Assembly: GCA_041397825.1 (NCBI GenBank)
Contig: JAWKVX010000008.1
Coordinates: forward strand, 1-64,000
Direction of reading: 5' to 3'
From: JANNSX01 sp041397825
Lineage (GTDB): Bacteria > Pseudomonadota > Alphaproteobacteria > Rhizobiales > Hyphomicrobiaceae
DNA: 64,000 nt
Program-made: the position numbers and the translations under genes
Shown: in pieces, positions 43,534 to 52,664 of the stretch
Position numbering within the stretch: the stretch's first letter is position 1
Layout of the letters: each line of letters opens with the position of its first letter
Notes under the pieces: generated by a model
The model's database searches: none
The model's input: only the letters and a program-made list of their open reading frames with translations
What the model was told of the DNA's origin: nothing

Positions 43534-44489
43534 CGGGCACGGACCGTCCCTTCATTCTGTTCGCCCACTCCGCCTATCGGCTCGGCGAGGCCTACGAGGC
43601 GCGACAGGGTCGATGTCCGCATGTCCATGTCTGGTCGAAGGCGGATCTCCTGCCGCGACTGGGCGAAGCCGACGTACTCTGCCTCTCCGGCTTCTGGGAC
43701 AACAGTCTCCTCGACCGCATGCCCCAAGTCCGCTTCATCCAACTCTGCTCGGCGGGCTACGATCATTTCGACATCGAAGCCTTGCGGGCGCGGGGCATCC
43801 GCCTCGCCAATGCCGCCGGCGCCAACGCCAACGCGGTCAGCGAGCATGCGTTCGCCCTACTACTCGCTCTGACGCGACGGATGGCCGAAGCCCGCGACAA
43901 TCAGGTGAAACGGCACTGGCGTGGCATGATCTCGGAGCTTGACGGGCGGGAGGACGAGCTCGCCGGCAAGACCATGCTAGTCGTCGGTCTGGGCCGTATC
44001 GGCCGGCGGATCGCTCGCATCGCCAAGGCCTTCGACATGCGGGTGCTCGGCATCCGGCGAACGCCCGGGACGCTGCCGGAGGTCGATCACATCGGCGGAC
44101 CCGGCGACCTCCGCGCGCTCCTTGCCGGGACAGACGTGCTCGTGCTCGCCTGCCCGCTCTCCGCCGAGACCCGCGGACTGATCGACGCCGAGATGCTCAC
44201 TGCCATGAAGCCCTCGGCCTATCTCGTCAATGTGGCGCGCGGGCCCGTCGTCGACGAGCCGGCGCTCATTTCGGCGCTCGCCGAGCACCGGATCGCCGGT
44301 GCCGGTATCGATGTCACGGCCGTCGAGCCGCTCGATGCCACCTCCCCGCTCTGGTCGCTCGACACGGTCGTCTTGACGCCGCATACCGCCGGTGAGACCC
44401 GCCGCCACGAGGCCAATGTCATCGAGTTGCTGATCGGCAATCTCGGCCGGCTCGAGCGCGGCGAGCCGCTGCTCAACGGCGTGGTGTGA
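43530..44489 (+). CDS. D-isomer-specific 2-hydroxyacid dehydrogenase family protein
   Basis: 319 aa. The NAD-binding Rossmann motif is VVGLGRIGRRIARIAKAFDMRVLGI (about residues 151-175). Catalytic Arg lies in NVARGPVVDE, Glu in GIDVTAVEPL, and His in LTPHTAGET. The N-terminal substrate domain contains LCSAGYDHFDIEALRARGI. It reduces a 2-oxo acid to a D-2-hydroxy acid or the reverse; the substrate is unknown. It starts inside the stop of the Rieske oxygenase gene, which suggests a joint catabolic step. Confidence 0.9.
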   Translation: MTGTDRPFILFAHSAYRLGEAYEARQGRCPHVHVWSKADLLPRLGEADVLCLSGFWDNSLLDRMPQVRFIQLCSAGYDHFDIEALRARGIRLANAAGANANAVSEHAFALLLALTRRMAEARDNQVKRHWRGMISELDGREDELAGKTMLVVGLGRIGRRIARIAKAFDMRVLGIRRTPGTLPEVDHIGGPGDLRALLAGTDVLVLACPLSAETRGLIDAEMLTAMKPSAYLVNVARGPVVDEPALISALAEHRIAGAGIDVTAVEPLDATSPLWSLDTVVLTPHTAGETRRHEANVIELLIGNLGRLERGEPLLNGVV

Positions 44490-44523
44490 CCCCCACGCCA
44501 TTCCCGGCGTCGACCAATATCGG

Positions 44524-45822
44524 CTATATCGAATGCCGGCGCAGCGGCACCACCCGGCTGGCCAGCACACGGTCGATGCGGCGGCCGTCCATGTCGACCA
44601 CCTCGAAGCGCCAGCCGCGCAGCTCGATGCGATCGCCGATCTCTGGAATGTGCTGCAGCTCGGCGAGCAGGAGCCCGGCGACCGTTTCATAGTCCCGCGG
44701 TCCGGCGAGCGCAAAGCCGATATGCTCGGCCATCTCGTCGATCGGCATCGAGCCCGCGATCAGCCAGCTGCCGTCGGCGCGCTCGACCGCATCGGGCTCC
44801 TCGCCCATCTGGTCAGAACGGAAGCCTCCGGCAATCGCCTCCAGCACGTCCGCCGGCGTCACGATGCCTTCGAAGTGACCATACTCGTCATGGATCAGCA
44901 GCATCGGCACCTCGGCTTCGCGCAGCGTCGCAAGCACCTTCAGCGCATCGACACTCGGCGGTACCACCGGGGCCTTGTGCAGATGCGCGCGAAGATCGAG
45001 CGGCCTTCCGGCCAACAGCTCAACCATCAACTCGCGCGATGTCGCAACCCCGATCACGACATCCGGTGTCCCCTCGACCACGGGCAGGCGCGTATGGGTG
45101 GACTCCAGCAGTCGCTTCCGCGTTTCGGATGGCGGCTCGGTGACATCCAGCCAATCGACATCGATCCGTGGCGTCATGAGCCCGGCAACCGAGCGATCGG
45201 CCAGACGCATCACGCCCGCGATCATCTCGCGCTCGCCCGCCTCGATGACTCCGGAGGTCTCCGCCTCCTTGATCAACATCTTGATCTCCTCATCCGTCAC
45301 CCGCTGCTCGCTCTCGCTCGACTGACCGAGCAGGCGAAAGACGAGCCGGGTCGAGGAGTCGAGCAGCCACACGACGGGGGCAGCGGCCTTGGCGAAGGCC
45401 GTCATGGCCGGCGCCACGGTGCAGGCGATGCCTTCGGCATTCTTGAGCGCCAGGCTCTTGGGCACGAGCTCGCCGACGATGACCGATAGATAGGTGATGA
45501 CGACGATGACGAGGCCATAGCCCAACGGCTCGGCAACGCGGGGGCCGGCACCCAACCCCTCGAGCCAGCTTGCGGTCCTGTCACCGAACGCCTCGCCGGA
45601 ATAGGCGCCGTTGACGATGCCGATGAGCGTGATGCCGATCTGCACGGCCGACAAAAAGCGACCCGGCGAGAGCGCAAGAACCTGGGCCCGCCGCGCCCCG
45701 CGCCGTCCCGCGGCCTCCATTGCTTTCAGCCGCGACAGGCGGGCCGAAACGACCGCCAGCTCGGACAGCGCAAACAGCCCGTTGAGCAGAATGAGCAAGA
45801 GAACGATCAGCAGCTCGAACAT
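44524..45822 (-). CDS. CNNM-CBS-CorC_HlyC domain membrane protein (hemolysin family)
   Basis: About 432 aa. The DUF21/CNNM domain with three to four membrane segments (FELLIVLLLILLNGLFALSELAVVSARLSRL ... GITLIGIVNGAYSGE ... VIVVITYLSVIVGELVPKSLAL) comes first. Two CBS domains follow (VAGLMTPRIDVDWLDV ... ; LHKAPVVPPSVDALKVLATL). Last is a CorC/HlyC FAD-like fold (SWLIAGSMPIDEMAEHIGF). Relatives affect magnesium and cobalt homeostasis; 'hemolysin' is a historical label. The start at 45822 has GGAG upstream; 45846 in frame lacks one. Confidence 0.9.
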   Translation of the reverse strand: MFELLIVLLLILLNGLFALSELAVVSARLSRLKAMEAAGRRGARRAQVLALSPGRFLSAVQIGITLIGIVNGAYSGEAFGDRTASWLEGLGAGPRVAEPLGYGLVIVVITYLSVIVGELVPKSLALKNAEGIACTVAPAMTAFAKAAAPVVWLLDSSTRLVFRLLGQSSESEQRVTDEEIKMLIKEAETSGVIEAGEREMIAGVMRLADRSVAGLMTPRIDVDWLDVTEPPSETRKRLLESTHTRLPVVEGTPDVVIGVATSRELMVELLAGRPLDLRAHLHKAPVVPPSVDALKVLATLREAEVPMLLIHDEYGHFEGIVTPADVLEAIAGGFRSDQMGEEPDAVERADGSWLIAGSMPIDEMAEHIGFALAGPRDYETVAGLLLAELQHIPEIGDRIELRGWRFEVVDMDGRRIDRVLASRVVPLRRHSI

Positions 45823-45898
45823 GGCGCTCCGACCTGGACGTCGCAATGCTCGTCGCGACTATTGACCCCGCAGAGCCTAGGCAGATGACCTCTGACGG

Positions 45899-46750
45899 TC
45901 AACGCGAGGACGCGACCGGCCGCTTTGAGAGCCACCACCCTTCACCTGCGTACCAGCACGTGGCATCCGGCTCGGGTCCACAGTGAAGGCTGCGCACCTC
46001 CTCCGTGCCGCCGCGAGCGAAGGCGGTTTTCAGGCCGTCGAGGGCCTCGGGCGACTGGGCGCCGACACAGGGGATGAACCCGGCGCGTGTGACGAAGCGG
46101 GCCTCGAACAGGTTTGGCGTCGATGTCGGTGCGATGCGGAGGATCGCGCCGTAGCTCGTGCCGGGCGTCAAGGGAAACAGCAACCGCCCCGCGGGCGACA
46201 AGGCTTCGAGCCAGACGCGCATCGGCTCCGTGGCGCCCGCACAGACATAGATCACATCGCTCTCTGGCAGGGGTGGCTCGACGCCCGAGCGGCAGCCGAT
46301 CGTGACATTTGACCGGTCGGCAAGATTCCGGCACGTCCAGTCCGCCAGCTCCGGATCGATCTCGATACCCAAGACCGTGCCCGATTCTCCGACCAGCTCG
46401 GCCAGCAATGCCGTGTAGTAGCCGGTTCCCGTGCCGATTTGCAGCGCGCGCTCGCCGGGTTGCGGCGCGACGGCTGCCAGCATCCGGGCGTGCAGGCTCG
46501 GCTCGCCGTTGTTGATCTTTCGGGAGGGTGAGAGGGCCACCACGATGTCTTGATAGAGAAGCTCCGGATCATCGCTCGGCGTCGTCATGTAGCCGTTCTC
46601 GACGACGACTTGCCACGGACCTGGCCCGAGGAATTGCTCGCGCGGCACCGTGGCAAAGGCTTTGATCACCCGCGGGTCTGTAACACCGACGGATGCGGTC
46701 ATCAGCGCGGCATAAAACTGCCGTAGTGTTTGCAATGCGACCATTGCCAA
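45899..46750 (-). CDS. PCMT-family (protein-L-isoaspartate methyltransferase-like) protein
   Basis: 283 aa. It resembles Pcm in the N-terminal half: VTDPRVIKAFATVPREQFLGPG, PELLYQDIVVALS, then the SAM motif ALQIGTGTGYYTALLAELVG. The acceptor stretch typical of Pcm (TISQP) is replaced by LSPSRKINNGEPSLHARM. The C-terminal 80 residues differ from Pcm. It is therefore a divergent relative and may methylate another substrate. The true pcm is elsewhere in this window (23.3-23.9 kb). Confidence 0.8.
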   Translation of the reverse strand: MAMVALQTLRQFYAALMTASVGVTDPRVIKAFATVPREQFLGPGPWQVVVENGYMTTPSDDPELLYQDIVVALSPSRKINNGEPSLHARMLAAVAPQPGERALQIGTGTGYYTALLAELVGESGTVLGIEIDPELADWTCRNLADRSNVTIGCRSGVEPPLPESDVIYVCAGATEPMRVWLEALSPAGRLLFPLTPGTSYGAILRIAPTSTPNLFEARFVTRAGFIPCVGAQSPEALDGLKTAFARGGTEEVRSLHCGPEPDATCWYAGEGWWLSKRPVASSR

Positions 46751-46800
46751 TCATAGCACAGCCGTCCGCCACCCGGCATGGCCGTCGCCACGCTGTCGCG

Positions 46801-48420
46801 TCAGGCCAAGAACCGTTCGAGCACGTTGCGCGTCACGCGCTCGACATAGGGGTCGCGATCGATGAGACCCGCAACCCACTCGCAGGTGCCAGCGTGGAAG
46901 ATCTCGCCCCTGCCCTTCGGAAACGTGACGATCATGCCGGAGGACCGGCGCAGCTTGTCCATGCTCTCAGGCGTCGCGGCGCCAAAGAGCGTCTCGGCCG
47001 CAAACGCCAGATCCTCGTCGCCGATGAAGAGGTCGGAGCCGGGATTCTGGTGGTTCTCCTCGAGCAGCGAGGCGTGGCCCATGGCCAGGATCTCGAGCCC
47101 CTCCGGCGCCTCCGCCGCATCCGTCGGATAGGGCAGGCCGTCGCGGAACGTGTAGTCGAGGCCATCCACCTCGTAGCCGAAGATCCGGGATGCACCGCCC
47201 AGCACGTCGCCATAGTAGAGATCGCTACCGGCGAAGGCCCAATGCTCGGGCCGATAGATGGTGAACCCGCCCGGTCCCCTCGGCACGCAGCCACCCCACC
47301 CGACATAGACACCCCGCAGCGCGTTGAGCCCAAAAGTCGAAGCCCCGGGCCGCCCGACCTCGGGCGCCTCCCAGGCATTGGTCGTCAGATGCCGCTTGGC
47401 GGGGTCACTGAAGTACGGGTCCTCCTTCCGCGCGCGATACTTGTAGCAGACCTGCGTCCGCCCGCCGTTCTCGAAGCGCACCTGCCAGAGGAAGTTTCCG
47501 GCGAAGCGCGCGACGCGCCCGCCGGCCTCGACGTAGCGGTCGACGGCGTCGCGCATCCCGGCCGTCCAGTATTCGTCATGGCCGACGAAGACGACCGTCT
47601 TGTAGCGCGCGAGCAGATCGGCGTCGAAATGCAGATCGTGCAGCGAAGCCAGGTCCACCGAGAAGCCCTGCGCCTCGGCCCAGCGCAGGAAATGCCGATC
47701 ATAGCTCGCCCAGCCGGCCGACGCGTATTTCTTGGAATAGCCGTTGGCATAGGCCCATTCCATATGCGGATAGCGGGGGGCGGCACCCTGGCGAAGTGGC
47801 TCGCGGATCGGAACGCGCGGTGCGCCGACCGGCAGGACGGCGAAGCCGCGCGTCCAAGGCCGCTCGATCGAGAGTGAGGGAGAATACTGGTTGCACTCGG
47901 GACCGGTGATACCCTCGTAATGATTGGAGCCGCCCCAGTCGTTGTAGGCGATCCAGGTCGAGGTCGCGGCCACCTGCAGGATCGAAGCAGCCTCCTTTCC
48001 AGCGCGGACGATGAAGACGTGATGGCCGTCGATCACCGTGCCGTCAGCCATGCGGCCGGTGAGGTGCACGACGTAGCCGCCCGAGCGCCAGCTGTCCTCG
48101 ACCTTGATCTCGAGCGCGACCGGCCAACCACAGCCGATGACGGAGGCATCCGCCGGCGTGTCGCAGAGCGCGCCGGACAGGCCGTGCCGCTCGAGAACGG
48201 TTGTCTCCCGGGCGCCGTCACGAAAGATCCTGAGATCGTAGGCGGCGGCGCTCGTCGAGATGTGAAGCGCGATCGTCTCGCCTGGCGCATAGGAAATCTT
48301 GTCGGAGTAGGCCCAGATCTGCGGCTCGGCCGGATCGACCGACGGCACGACGGCGAAGTTCTCCTTGATGGCGCTCGGCCACAGACCTCGCGTGGTCGAG
48401 CTGCGCTTGGAGGTCGTCAT
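46801..48420 (-). CDS. N,N-dimethylformamidase large-subunit-like protein
   Basis: 539 aa from the preferred start (48420, GAGG 8 bases upstream; an ATG two codons earlier is too close to that site). The N-terminal part is a beta-sandwich (IWAYSDKISYAPGETIALHIST). The C-terminal domain matches the dimethylformamidase beta-subunit family: STWIAYNDWGGSNHYEG, FVGHDEYWTAGMRDAVDRYVEAGG, and FAGNFLWQVRFE. Known DMFases use a tyrosine/glutamate-bound iron and a small partner subunit; no small-subunit gene is adjacent. Substrate unknown; amide hydrolysis is the best guess. Confidence 0.8.
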   Translation of the reverse strand: MTTSKRSSTTRGLWPSAIKENFAVVPSVDPAEPQIWAYSDKISYAPGETIALHISTSAAAYDLRIFRDGARETTVLERHGLSGALCDTPADASVIGCGWPVALEIKVEDSWRSGGYVVHLTGRMADGTVIDGHHVFIVRAGKEAASILQVAATSTWIAYNDWGGSNHYEGITGPECNQYSPSLSIERPWTRGFAVLPVGAPRVPIREPLRQGAAPRYPHMEWAYANGYSKKYASAGWASYDRHFLRWAEAQGFSVDLASLHDLHFDADLLARYKTVVFVGHDEYWTAGMRDAVDRYVEAGGRVARFAGNFLWQVRFENGGRTQVCYKYRARKEDPYFSDPAKRHLTTNAWEAPEVGRPGASTFGLNALRGVYVGWGGCVPRGPGGFTIYRPEHWAFAGSDLYYGDVLGGASRIFGYEVDGLDYTFRDGLPYPTDAAEAPEGLEILAMGHASLLEENHQNPGSDLFIGDEDLAFAAETLFGAATPESMDKLRRSSGMIVTFPKGRGEIFHAGTCEWVAGLIDRDPYVERVTRNVLERFLA

Positions 48421-48442
48421 TGGCATTACCTCGGAGGCGCCA

Positions 48443-49615
48443 TCAGAATCGCATATCTCTCAGCCGTCCTGGTAGCTCGGCGATCTGATCGACACCGGTG
48501 TTGGCGAAGGCGATGCGAACGTGGTCGTCCTCCTCGGGGCCGAAATAGCTGCCGGGCAGGCCGAGAACACCGCGCTCCTTCGCCATCCGCTCGATGACGG
48601 TGCGCGACGGCACGCCCCGATAGGGATGGCGGACATAGGCGAAGTAGGCGCCGACGGAGGCGACGTGCCAGTCGTTGAGTTCGGCGAAGGCAGCGCGGAA
48701 GGCGGCCGCCCGCCGGTTGATCTCGGCCCGGTTCTCCGCCCGCCAGGCCCGCATCGCCGGGATGGCCCAGGTCAGCGCCGCCTGCGCCGGCCGCGGTGGA
48801 CAGATCTGCACCGTGTCGAGCGCCTTGCCGATCTCGGTCAGGCTCTCGCGCCCCGCCGTGATGGCGCCGAGGCGGTGGCCCGGGATGCAATAGGCCTTCG
48901 AGAAGGAATAGAGTTGTATCGCAACGTCGCGCCAATCCGGCTTGGCGAACAGTGCGTGCGGCCGCTCATACTGGGCCGGCATCAGGTCGCGATAGGTCTC
49001 GTCGAGCACGAGCGCGATCCCTTTGCGCCGGCAGAGTGCGACGAACGCCTCGATGACGGGCTCCGGATAGACCGCTCCGGTCGGATTGTTGGGCGTCACG
49101 AGCACGATGGCCCGGACCTTCCCGTCGATCAGCGGCTCGGCGTCCTCGACCCGCGGCACGAAGCCGTCCTCGGCCCGCAACTGCAGTCGGCGCGTCTCGA
49201 TGCCGAGGATCTTGAGTGCCATCTCATGGTTAAAATACCAGGGCGCCGGCAGGATGACGGCCTCGCCTGCTTTGGCGAGCGAGACCATGGTGATGAAGAA
49301 GGCGAGGTTGCAGCCGGCGGTCACGGCCACCTCGTCGGCACCTATGGCGCCGCCGTAGATCGCCGACTGCTCTGCGGCAAAGGCTTGCCGGAAGGCGAGA
49401 TCGCCACCGATGGGGCCGTAGCGCATGCCGGCCGGGTCGCTGGCAGATTGGCCGATCCGGGCGATGAGATCGGGATGCGGCGGGTTGCTCGGTGCGGCCT
49501 GCGCCATGTTGATGAGCGGGCCGTGGGCCCCGCCATAACTCTCGGACCAGGCATAGGCCTCCGGTATGGGGGGCGTCGAGGTATCGAGCAGATTCGTGCT
49601 GAGATCGAGCGGCAT
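48443..49615 (-). CDS. PLP-dependent class I/II aminotransferase
   Basis: 390-aa fold-type I aminotransferase. AVTAGCNLAFFITMVSLAKAGE is the cofactor-phosphate region, and VTPNNPTGAVYPEPVIEAF and LVLDETYRDL are the conserved Asn and Asp segments. The PLP Lys is in YSFSKAYCIPGHRLGA. The C-terminal substrate-carboxylate Arg is probably in VRIAFAN. The start at 49615 gives the domain-length protein but lacks a clear ribosome binding site. It lies 22 bases upstream of the dimethylformamidase-like gene on the same strand, so the two are probably co-transcribed. Amino donor unknown. Confidence 0.88.
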   Translation of the reverse strand: MPLDLSTNLLDTSTPPIPEAYAWSESYGGAHGPLINMAQAAPSNPPHPDLIARIGQSASDPAGMRYGPIGGDLAFRQAFAAEQSAIYGGAIGADEVAVTAGCNLAFFITMVSLAKAGEAVILPAPWYFNHEMALKILGIETRRLQLRAEDGFVPRVEDAEPLIDGKVRAIVLVTPNNPTGAVYPEPVIEAFVALCRRKGIALVLDETYRDLMPAQYERPHALFAKPDWRDVAIQLYSFSKAYCIPGHRLGAITAGRESLTEIGKALDTVQICPPRPAQAALTWAIPAMRAWRAENRAEINRRAAAFRAAFAELNDWHVASVGAYFAYVRHPYRGVPSRTVIERMAKERGVLGLPGSYFGPEEDDHVRIAFANTGVDQIAELPGRLRDMRF

Positions 49616-49790
49616 GGCGGGACTTGTCCAAAAGCGTATGGCGCACTGTTGCGGCGTGCCGGCCATTTGGCAAGCCTGGTCTTTTCGGCCCTTTCCCTGC
49701 GTCAACTCCGCTCATACCGTTGGGGGCATGGCGGGTCGTCGCCATATTGATTAGACTGTGCTCGGTATCTGAGCCACGAGGGTGATCACA

Positions 49791-50513
49791 ATGAGTAGCG
49801 AGCCTGCCCGCTGCAGCATGTGCTCCATCCGGGACAAGTCCGTCTGCGGCGCCTTGGATGCGTCGGAGATCAAGGCCCTTAATCAGATCGCCCGCTGGCG
49901 AACGTACAAGGCCGGCGACATCATCCTCGTCGATGGCGCCAAGTCGGACATGCTCGCCAACGTCGTCAGGGGCGTCGTCAAGCTGACGAAGAGCCTCGAT
50001 GACGGTCGCCAGCAGATCGTCGGCCTCATCTTCCCGCCCGACTTCCTGGGCCGCGCCTATCGGCCCGAGGCCACCTACTTCGCCGAGGCTGCGACCGACG
50101 TGGAGCTGTGCACATTTCCGAAAGTCGGCTTCGAGAAATTCTTGCACGAGCACCCCAATCTCGAGCACCGTCTCCTGGAGCACACGCTCTCCGAGCTCGA
50201 TGCCTGCCGCGAGTGGGCACTTCTGCTCGGCCGCAAGAGCGCCGAGGAGAAGGTCGCGAGCTTCCTATTGATGATCGCCAAGCGGGCCCCGCGGATCGGT
50301 TGCAGCCATTCGGACAACATGGAGGGAACGAAGTTCGAGCTGCCGCTCTCGCGCGCCGATATTGCCGATTTCCTCGGCCTGACGATCGAGACGGTCAGCC
50401 GGCAGATCACGAAGCTCAAGTCGCGCGGCGTCATCGAGCTGGCCTCGACGCGCGACCTGTCTGTCCCGAATCTCGCCAAGCTCAAGAACGTCGCCCATCA
50501 GGAAGCGGCGTAG
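49791..50513 (+). CDS. Crp/Fnr-family regulator, FNR/FnrL type with iron-sulfur cysteines
   Basis: 240 aa. The N-terminal cysteines C8, C11 and C19 (CSMCSIRDKSVC) plus C107 (VELCTF) are the arrangement that binds an oxygen-sensitive 4Fe-4S cluster in FNR/FnrL. A cyclic-nucleotide-like beta-barrel follows. The HTH (LSRADIADFLGLTIETVSRQITKL) has the ExxSR recognition pattern for TTGAT half-sites. It is therefore probably the low-oxygen regulator. The start at 49791 has GAGGGTG upstream. It is divergent from the aminotransferase gene. Confidence 0.92.
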   Translation: MSSEPARCSMCSIRDKSVCGALDASEIKALNQIARWRTYKAGDIILVDGAKSDMLANVVRGVVKLTKSLDDGRQQIVGLIFPPDFLGRAYRPEATYFAEAATDVELCTFPKVGFEKFLHEHPNLEHRLLEHTLSELDACREWALLLGRKSAEEKVASFLLMIAKRAPRIGCSHSDNMEGTKFELPLSRADIADFLGLTIETVSRQITKLKSRGVIELASTRDLSVPNLAKLKNVAHQEAA

Positions 50514-50589
50514 AGGCCCCAGCCTGCCGCCATGCGGCCGGCATGTCATCATTCTGCCGTGCGGCAAGCCATAAGGTTCTCGCGCTGAC

Positions 50590-51168
50590 ATGGGAGCCCG
50601 CTTGCGCACAGTCTCTGCCCGTTCGAGCCTGCTGGCGACCGCCGCGTTGCTCGCATCAGCCGTCCCCGCCCTTGCCGGCGAGCCGAGTGCCACCGAGCCT
50701 GACTGCTTCGAGCAATTCCTCACGGGCACCGAGGCGGAGATCGCCTGCGTGTTTCCGACCCGCATGTCGGCGGAGGAGCTGGCGGAAGTTCGCAAGGTCA
50801 CGAAGGGCTTGCTCTGGGATGCCCGCTGCGAGGTCCAGATCCGGCTGCCCCGGAAGCTCATTGCCGACGCGCTTTCGGCCTCTGGCGACCATGTCTTCGA
50901 GGCCCCCGCGCAGAAGAGCCACTGCGAGGTTGTGACGGCGAAAGCAACCCTCCCCGTCGACATGACCTTCGCGCCCAAGGTCACGTTCAAGGACGGGCTG
51001 GCGATCGAGGCGACGCCCAATCTCGGCAATGTCACCGGCGTGCCGAAGGTTCTCTGGTGGCCAGTTGCCTATTGGGTCAACTCCTCGGGCATGATCGAGG
51101 AGACGACGTTGAAAATCGTCAACGCCGTCAAGCGCCGCTACGGCACCGAGCCGGCGAAGGCCGAGTGA
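50590..51168 (+). CDS. Secreted hypothetical protein
   Basis: 192 aa with a clear Sec signal peptide (SLLATAALLASAVPALAGEP, cleavage near residue 29). The mature part has four cysteines (DCFEQF, IACVF, ARCEVQ, SHCEVV), which may form two periplasmic disulfides. No known domain recognised. It follows the FNR-type gene by 76 bases. Function unknown. Confidence 0.75.
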   Translation: MGARLRTVSARSSLLATAALLASAVPALAGEPSATEPDCFEQFLTGTEAEIACVFPTRMSAEELAEVRKVTKGLLWDARCEVQIRLPRKLIADALSASGDHVFEAPAQKSHCEVVTAKATLPVDMTFAPKVTFKDGLAIEATPNLGNVTGVPKVLWWPVAYWVNSSGMIEETTLKIVNAVKRRYGTEPAKAE

Positions 51169-51172
51169 TGGC

Positions 51173-52552
51173 TTAGGCCGGCAGCGGCACGCCGGCTTCC
51201 TCGAACGCCTCCGCCTGCCGCCGGCTGACCTCCCCGAGATCGAAGCCCTCGATCGTCTCGTTGAAGAGGCGATACCAGTTCTGGCGCGCGTCGAGATGCA
51301 GGAAGACGCCACCGAGCCCGATGGCCGCCCGATCCATGAACACGAATTCGCGCGGCACTTTGACCGGTCCGAGCTCGCGAAGGCCCTGGTGAACGCGAGA
51401 CGCCTCCTGGCGCCCATAGGCGCCCGGCGTCGTGCCTTCGGCGATGGTGCGCTCGCGATCGTCGAGCAACGGGCCGTAGATGAAGCGGGCCCAGATATTG
51501 AGGATATCGATCACCTCGCCCGACAGACCGGTGAAGCCCCAGGTCTCGTAGGCGTGCACGATCAGATCGCGCTCGCCCCGCTCAAGCCCGCGATAGAGGT
51601 CGATGACACCTTGGACGAAACGGGGCGCGAAGGTGCGGATACAGCCGTAGTCGAGGAGATTGATGCCGGCCGGATGCCCTCCCTCCTCGAAGACCGTGTA
51701 GTTGCCGAGATGCGGGTCGCCGTGGATCACCCCATGATGCGAGAACGGGTACCACCAGGCGCGGAACATGGCGCGGGCGATGGCATTGCGATCCTCGACC
51801 GGGCGATCGAGGTGGTCGGTGAGCTTCGATCCTTCGAGCCAGGACATGGTGAGAAGGCGCTTGGTCGAGAGCGCGCTCACAACCTCCGGCACGCGGATCA
51901 GCCGATCGTCGCGGAAGATCGCCGCATAGAGGCGCATATGGCTCGCCTCCCGCTCGTAGTCGAGCTCCTCGCGAAGCCGCTCGGCGATCTCGACCAGCAT
52001 CTCGCTGGTCTCGATGGCGGGCTCCATCCGCCTGTGGATCTGAAAAATGATCTTGAGCTGAGCAAGATCGGCCTCAACGGCCGAGGCCATGTCCGGATAC
52101 TGGAGCTTCACCGCAAGCAGCCGGCCGTCCGGGGCGACAGCGCGGTGCACCTGACCGAGGGACGCCGATGCCGCCGCCTCGGTCTCGAAGCGCAAAAAGC
52201 GAGACGGCCAATCCTGTCCGAGCTCGGCCGCCATCCGCCGGCGCACGAAGGCCGACCCCATCGGCGGCGCTTGGCTTTGGAGCTGGGTGAGCTCGGCGGC
52301 ATATTCCGCCGGCAACGCCTCCGGAATGGTCGAAAGGAGCTGTGCCACCTTCATGATCGGGCCCTTGAGCCCGCCGAGCGCCGCCGCCAGCTCGGCCGCA
52401 TAGCGCTGCCGATCGACATCCATGCCGAGCAGCCGCTTGCCGGCGATCCGGGCGGCGAGCCCGCCCACATTCGTACCGACCCGCATATAGCGCGCGGCCC
52501 TGGCCGACAGGCGGTTCTTCTCCTCGTCGTGCTCTTCGCTCATGCCGCCCAT
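51173..52552 (-). CDS. ABC1/AarF (UbiB-type) atypical kinase family protein
   Basis: 459-aa soluble member of the ABC1 family. The N-terminal KxGQ motif is present as KVAQLLSTIPEALP (Ala for Gly), the A-rich loop as ASASLGQVHRA, the conserved Lys in LAVKLQYP, and the ExD-type EADLAQL follows. The catalytic part has HHGVIHGDPHLGNY and INLLDYGCIRTF. UbiB/COQ8 members support ubiquinone synthesis and have ATPase rather than protein kinase activity; this one lacks the C-terminal membrane helices of UbiB itself. Convergent with the secreted protein gene. Confidence 0.88.
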   Translation of the reverse strand: MGGMSEEHDEEKNRLSARAARYMRVGTNVGGLAARIAGKRLLGMDVDRQRYAAELAAALGGLKGPIMKVAQLLSTIPEALPAEYAAELTQLQSQAPPMGSAFVRRRMAAELGQDWPSRFLRFETEAAASASLGQVHRAVAPDGRLLAVKLQYPDMASAVEADLAQLKIIFQIHRRMEPAIETSEMLVEIAERLREELDYEREASHMRLYAAIFRDDRLIRVPEVVSALSTKRLLTMSWLEGSKLTDHLDRPVEDRNAIARAMFRAWWYPFSHHGVIHGDPHLGNYTVFEEGGHPAGINLLDYGCIRTFAPRFVQGVIDLYRGLERGERDLIVHAYETWGFTGLSGEVIDILNIWARFIYGPLLDDRERTIAEGTTPGAYGRQEASRVHQGLRELGPVKVPREFVFMDRAAIGLGGVFLHLDARQNWYRLFNETIEGFDLGEVSRRQAEAFEEAGVPLPA

Positions 52553-52664
52553 GGATCAGGGGACGGCACGGCAAGGCAAGTGCTAGAGGGTCGCAGACGG
52601 GCTTGACCCGTCGGGCCTCCATGCCTTGCATGGGTGCCATACAGGCCTGTGCGGCTAGGGAGAG

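Noticed and set aside
49741..49790. TTGAT upstream of the FNR-type gene as an FNR box
   Set aside because: Only one half-site (ATTGATTAGACTG) is present; the second half ATCAA at the right spacing is missing.
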